Assembly: GCA_017543285.1 (NCBI GenBank)
Contig: JAFYGK010000030.1
Location: 1 to 64,000 of the forward strand
Length of the DNA stretch: 64,000 bases
Direction: 5' to 3'
Source of the DNA: Clostridia bacterium
GTDB taxonomy: Bacteria; Bacillota; Clostridia; Oscillospirales; Acutalibacteraceae
This document shows, in pieces, positions 63,045 through 64,000 of the stretch. Under the pieces are notes generated by a model, which made no database searches, was not told where the DNA came from, and saw only the letters and a list, made by a program, of their open reading frames with translations. How positions within the stretch are numbered: position 1 is the stretch's first letter; each line of letters opens with the position of its first letter. The position numbers were made by a program, and so were the translations under genes.

Positions 63045-64000
63045 TTACCTTGTTTCAACCTCATAAATCTCTTTATATACTTCACAATCCTTGAGGAGCT
63101 CGTCGTGCCGCCCTATTGCCATGACCCTTGCGTCGTCAAGAACAATAATCTTTTCGCAATGGCGTATGGAAGCCGTTCTCTGAGATATTATGACGGTAGT
63201 CATTCCTTCGGTTTCGGTTCTGAGCGCGTGACGCAGCTTTGAATCGGTGGCGTAATCGAGCGCGCTCATGGAGTCGTCCAGAATGAGTATTTCCGGACGA
63301 CCGACCAAAGCCCTCGCTATGGCCAGCCTTTGCCGCTGGCCGCCGGAAAAGTTTCTTCCGCCCTGCAAAACGCGGCTGTCAAATCCGTTCGGCATGGCTT
63401 CGACAAATTCGCTTGCCTGCGCAATATCACATGCCTTTTTAATTTCATTTATGTCAGCATCATTTTTACGCCAGCGAAGATTGTCCGCTATCGTTCCCGA
63501 GAACAGCACCGCCTTCTGCGGCACTATTCCTATTTTTTTGCGCAATGTCTTCAGCTCATAGTCCCTGACGTCCGTGCCGTCTACAAGCACCCTTCCTTTG
63601 TTTGTGTCGTAAAATCTCGGGATCAGATTGATCAGCGTCGATTTGCCGCTGCCTGTTGCGCCGATGATGCCGATTGTTTCGCCCGGCATTATTTCCACGT
63701 TCAGATCTTCTATAGCATATTCCTTTGAGCCGGGATACGCGAAGGAGACATTTTCAAAGGATATTTTTGCCGTTCTGCCGTCCGAAGCGGTACTTGACGC
63801 GGCAATGTTTCCGTCCTCTATTGAAGAATGCATATCCATAACCTCGTTTATTCTTGCCGCGCTGGTGGAGGCCTTGGTAAAGGTGACAATCAGATTTGCC
63901 ACGACCACCAATGCGAGCGAAATCTGCGTCATATAGTTTGCGAAAGCTATTATCTGTCCCTGAGACAGAGATCCCGCATCGACCCGCAGGCCTCCGAACC
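63045..64000 (-). CDS. ABC exporter half-transporter (degenerate Walker B), partial
   Basis: The reading frame stays open to the window edge, so the N-terminal part is missing; about 318 C-terminal residues are visible. They start in the last transmembrane region (GSLSQGQIIAFANYMTQISLA) and include the whole ATPase domain: Walker A GATGSGKST and canonical signature FSGGQRQR. Walker B is ILILDDSMSALD, where the catalytic Glu is Asp. It complements the downstream subunit, whose signature is degenerate, giving one canonical and one non-catalytic ATP site. Confidence 0.9.
   Translation of the reverse strand, partial: FGGLRVDAGSLSQGQIIAFANYMTQISLALVVVANLIVTFTKASTSAARINEVMDMHSSIEDGNIAASSTASDGRTAKISFENVSFAYPGSKEYAIEDLNVEIMPGETIGIIGATGSGKSTLINLIPRFYDTNKGRVLVDGTDVRDYELKTLRKKIGIVPQKAVLFSGTIADNLRWRKNDADINEIKKACDIAQASEFVEAMPNGFDSRVLQGGRNFSGGQRQRLAIARALVGRPEILILDDSMSALDYATDSKLRHALRTETEGMTTVIISQRTASIRHCEKIIVLDDARVMAIGRHDELLKDCEVYKEIYEVETR

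Overview
The window comes from a low-to-medium GC, spore-forming member of the Firmicutes, most likely class Clostridia (Oscillospirales/Ruminococcaceae-like). The evidence is sigG, spoVT and a cwlD-type amidase, the cdaA-cdaR pair, the rplU-prp-rpmA operon with a Prp-processed L27, an FMN riboswitch in front of ribU, and near-consensus SigA promoters (many with a TGn extended -10). Nothing in the window fixes the species. No rRNA, CRISPR array, insertion sequence or complete prophage is visible.

The first half (1-26.8 kb) is mostly housekeeping. It runs: engB end; lysA; yerC-methyltransferase-hslO; ispD-ispF; a DUF3343 protein coupled to a cysteine-desulfurase-like protein; cdaA-cdaR; cwlD; radA; secG; tRNA-Thr and tRNA-Tyr. 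Then come two leftward membrane protein genes (YczE-like, NhaC-like). Next is a phage-type regulatory module at 15.0-16.6 kb: a Cro-like gene and a sigma-like gene diverge from an S24-fold repressor across a perfect 33-bp palindrome. After that come mtaB, tRNA-Leu, metA (acetyl-CoA type), rplU-prp-rpmA, an M23/G5 peptidase, FMN riboswitch-ribU, a DUF1858 protein, trmK, sigG, a hypothetical and spoVT.

From 27.2 to 57.8 kb the window is almost entirely envelope biology. An acetylation cassette comes first: a wall-binding transglutaminase-like protein, an AlgI-type MBOAT, an AlgJ/DHHW-type SGNH protein and a DUF348 lipoprotein. A long exopolysaccharide locus follows: Wzz-like, BY-kinase and PHP phosphatase, LicD, lipoprotein, acetyltransferase, Lgt-like protein, two giant wall-binding-repeat proteins (one with a phosphodiester glycosidase domain), glycosyltransferases, pyruvyltransferase, flippase, polymerase, acetyltransferase and a second transglutaminase-like protein. 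LicD (phosphocholine-type transfer), a secreted phosphodiester glycosidase and choline/glucan-binding-type repeats in one locus suggest a phosphodiester-decorated surface polysaccharide encoded with the proteins that bind and remodel it. This is the strongest candidate for an undescribed system here. Its function is inferred, not shown.

The right end (57.9-64 kb, leftward) holds a four-gene NAD salvage operon (pncA-nadE-nadM-like-pncB) and a heterodimeric ABC exporter whose two ATPase subunits carry complementary degenerate motifs; the upstream subunit gene runs off the window.
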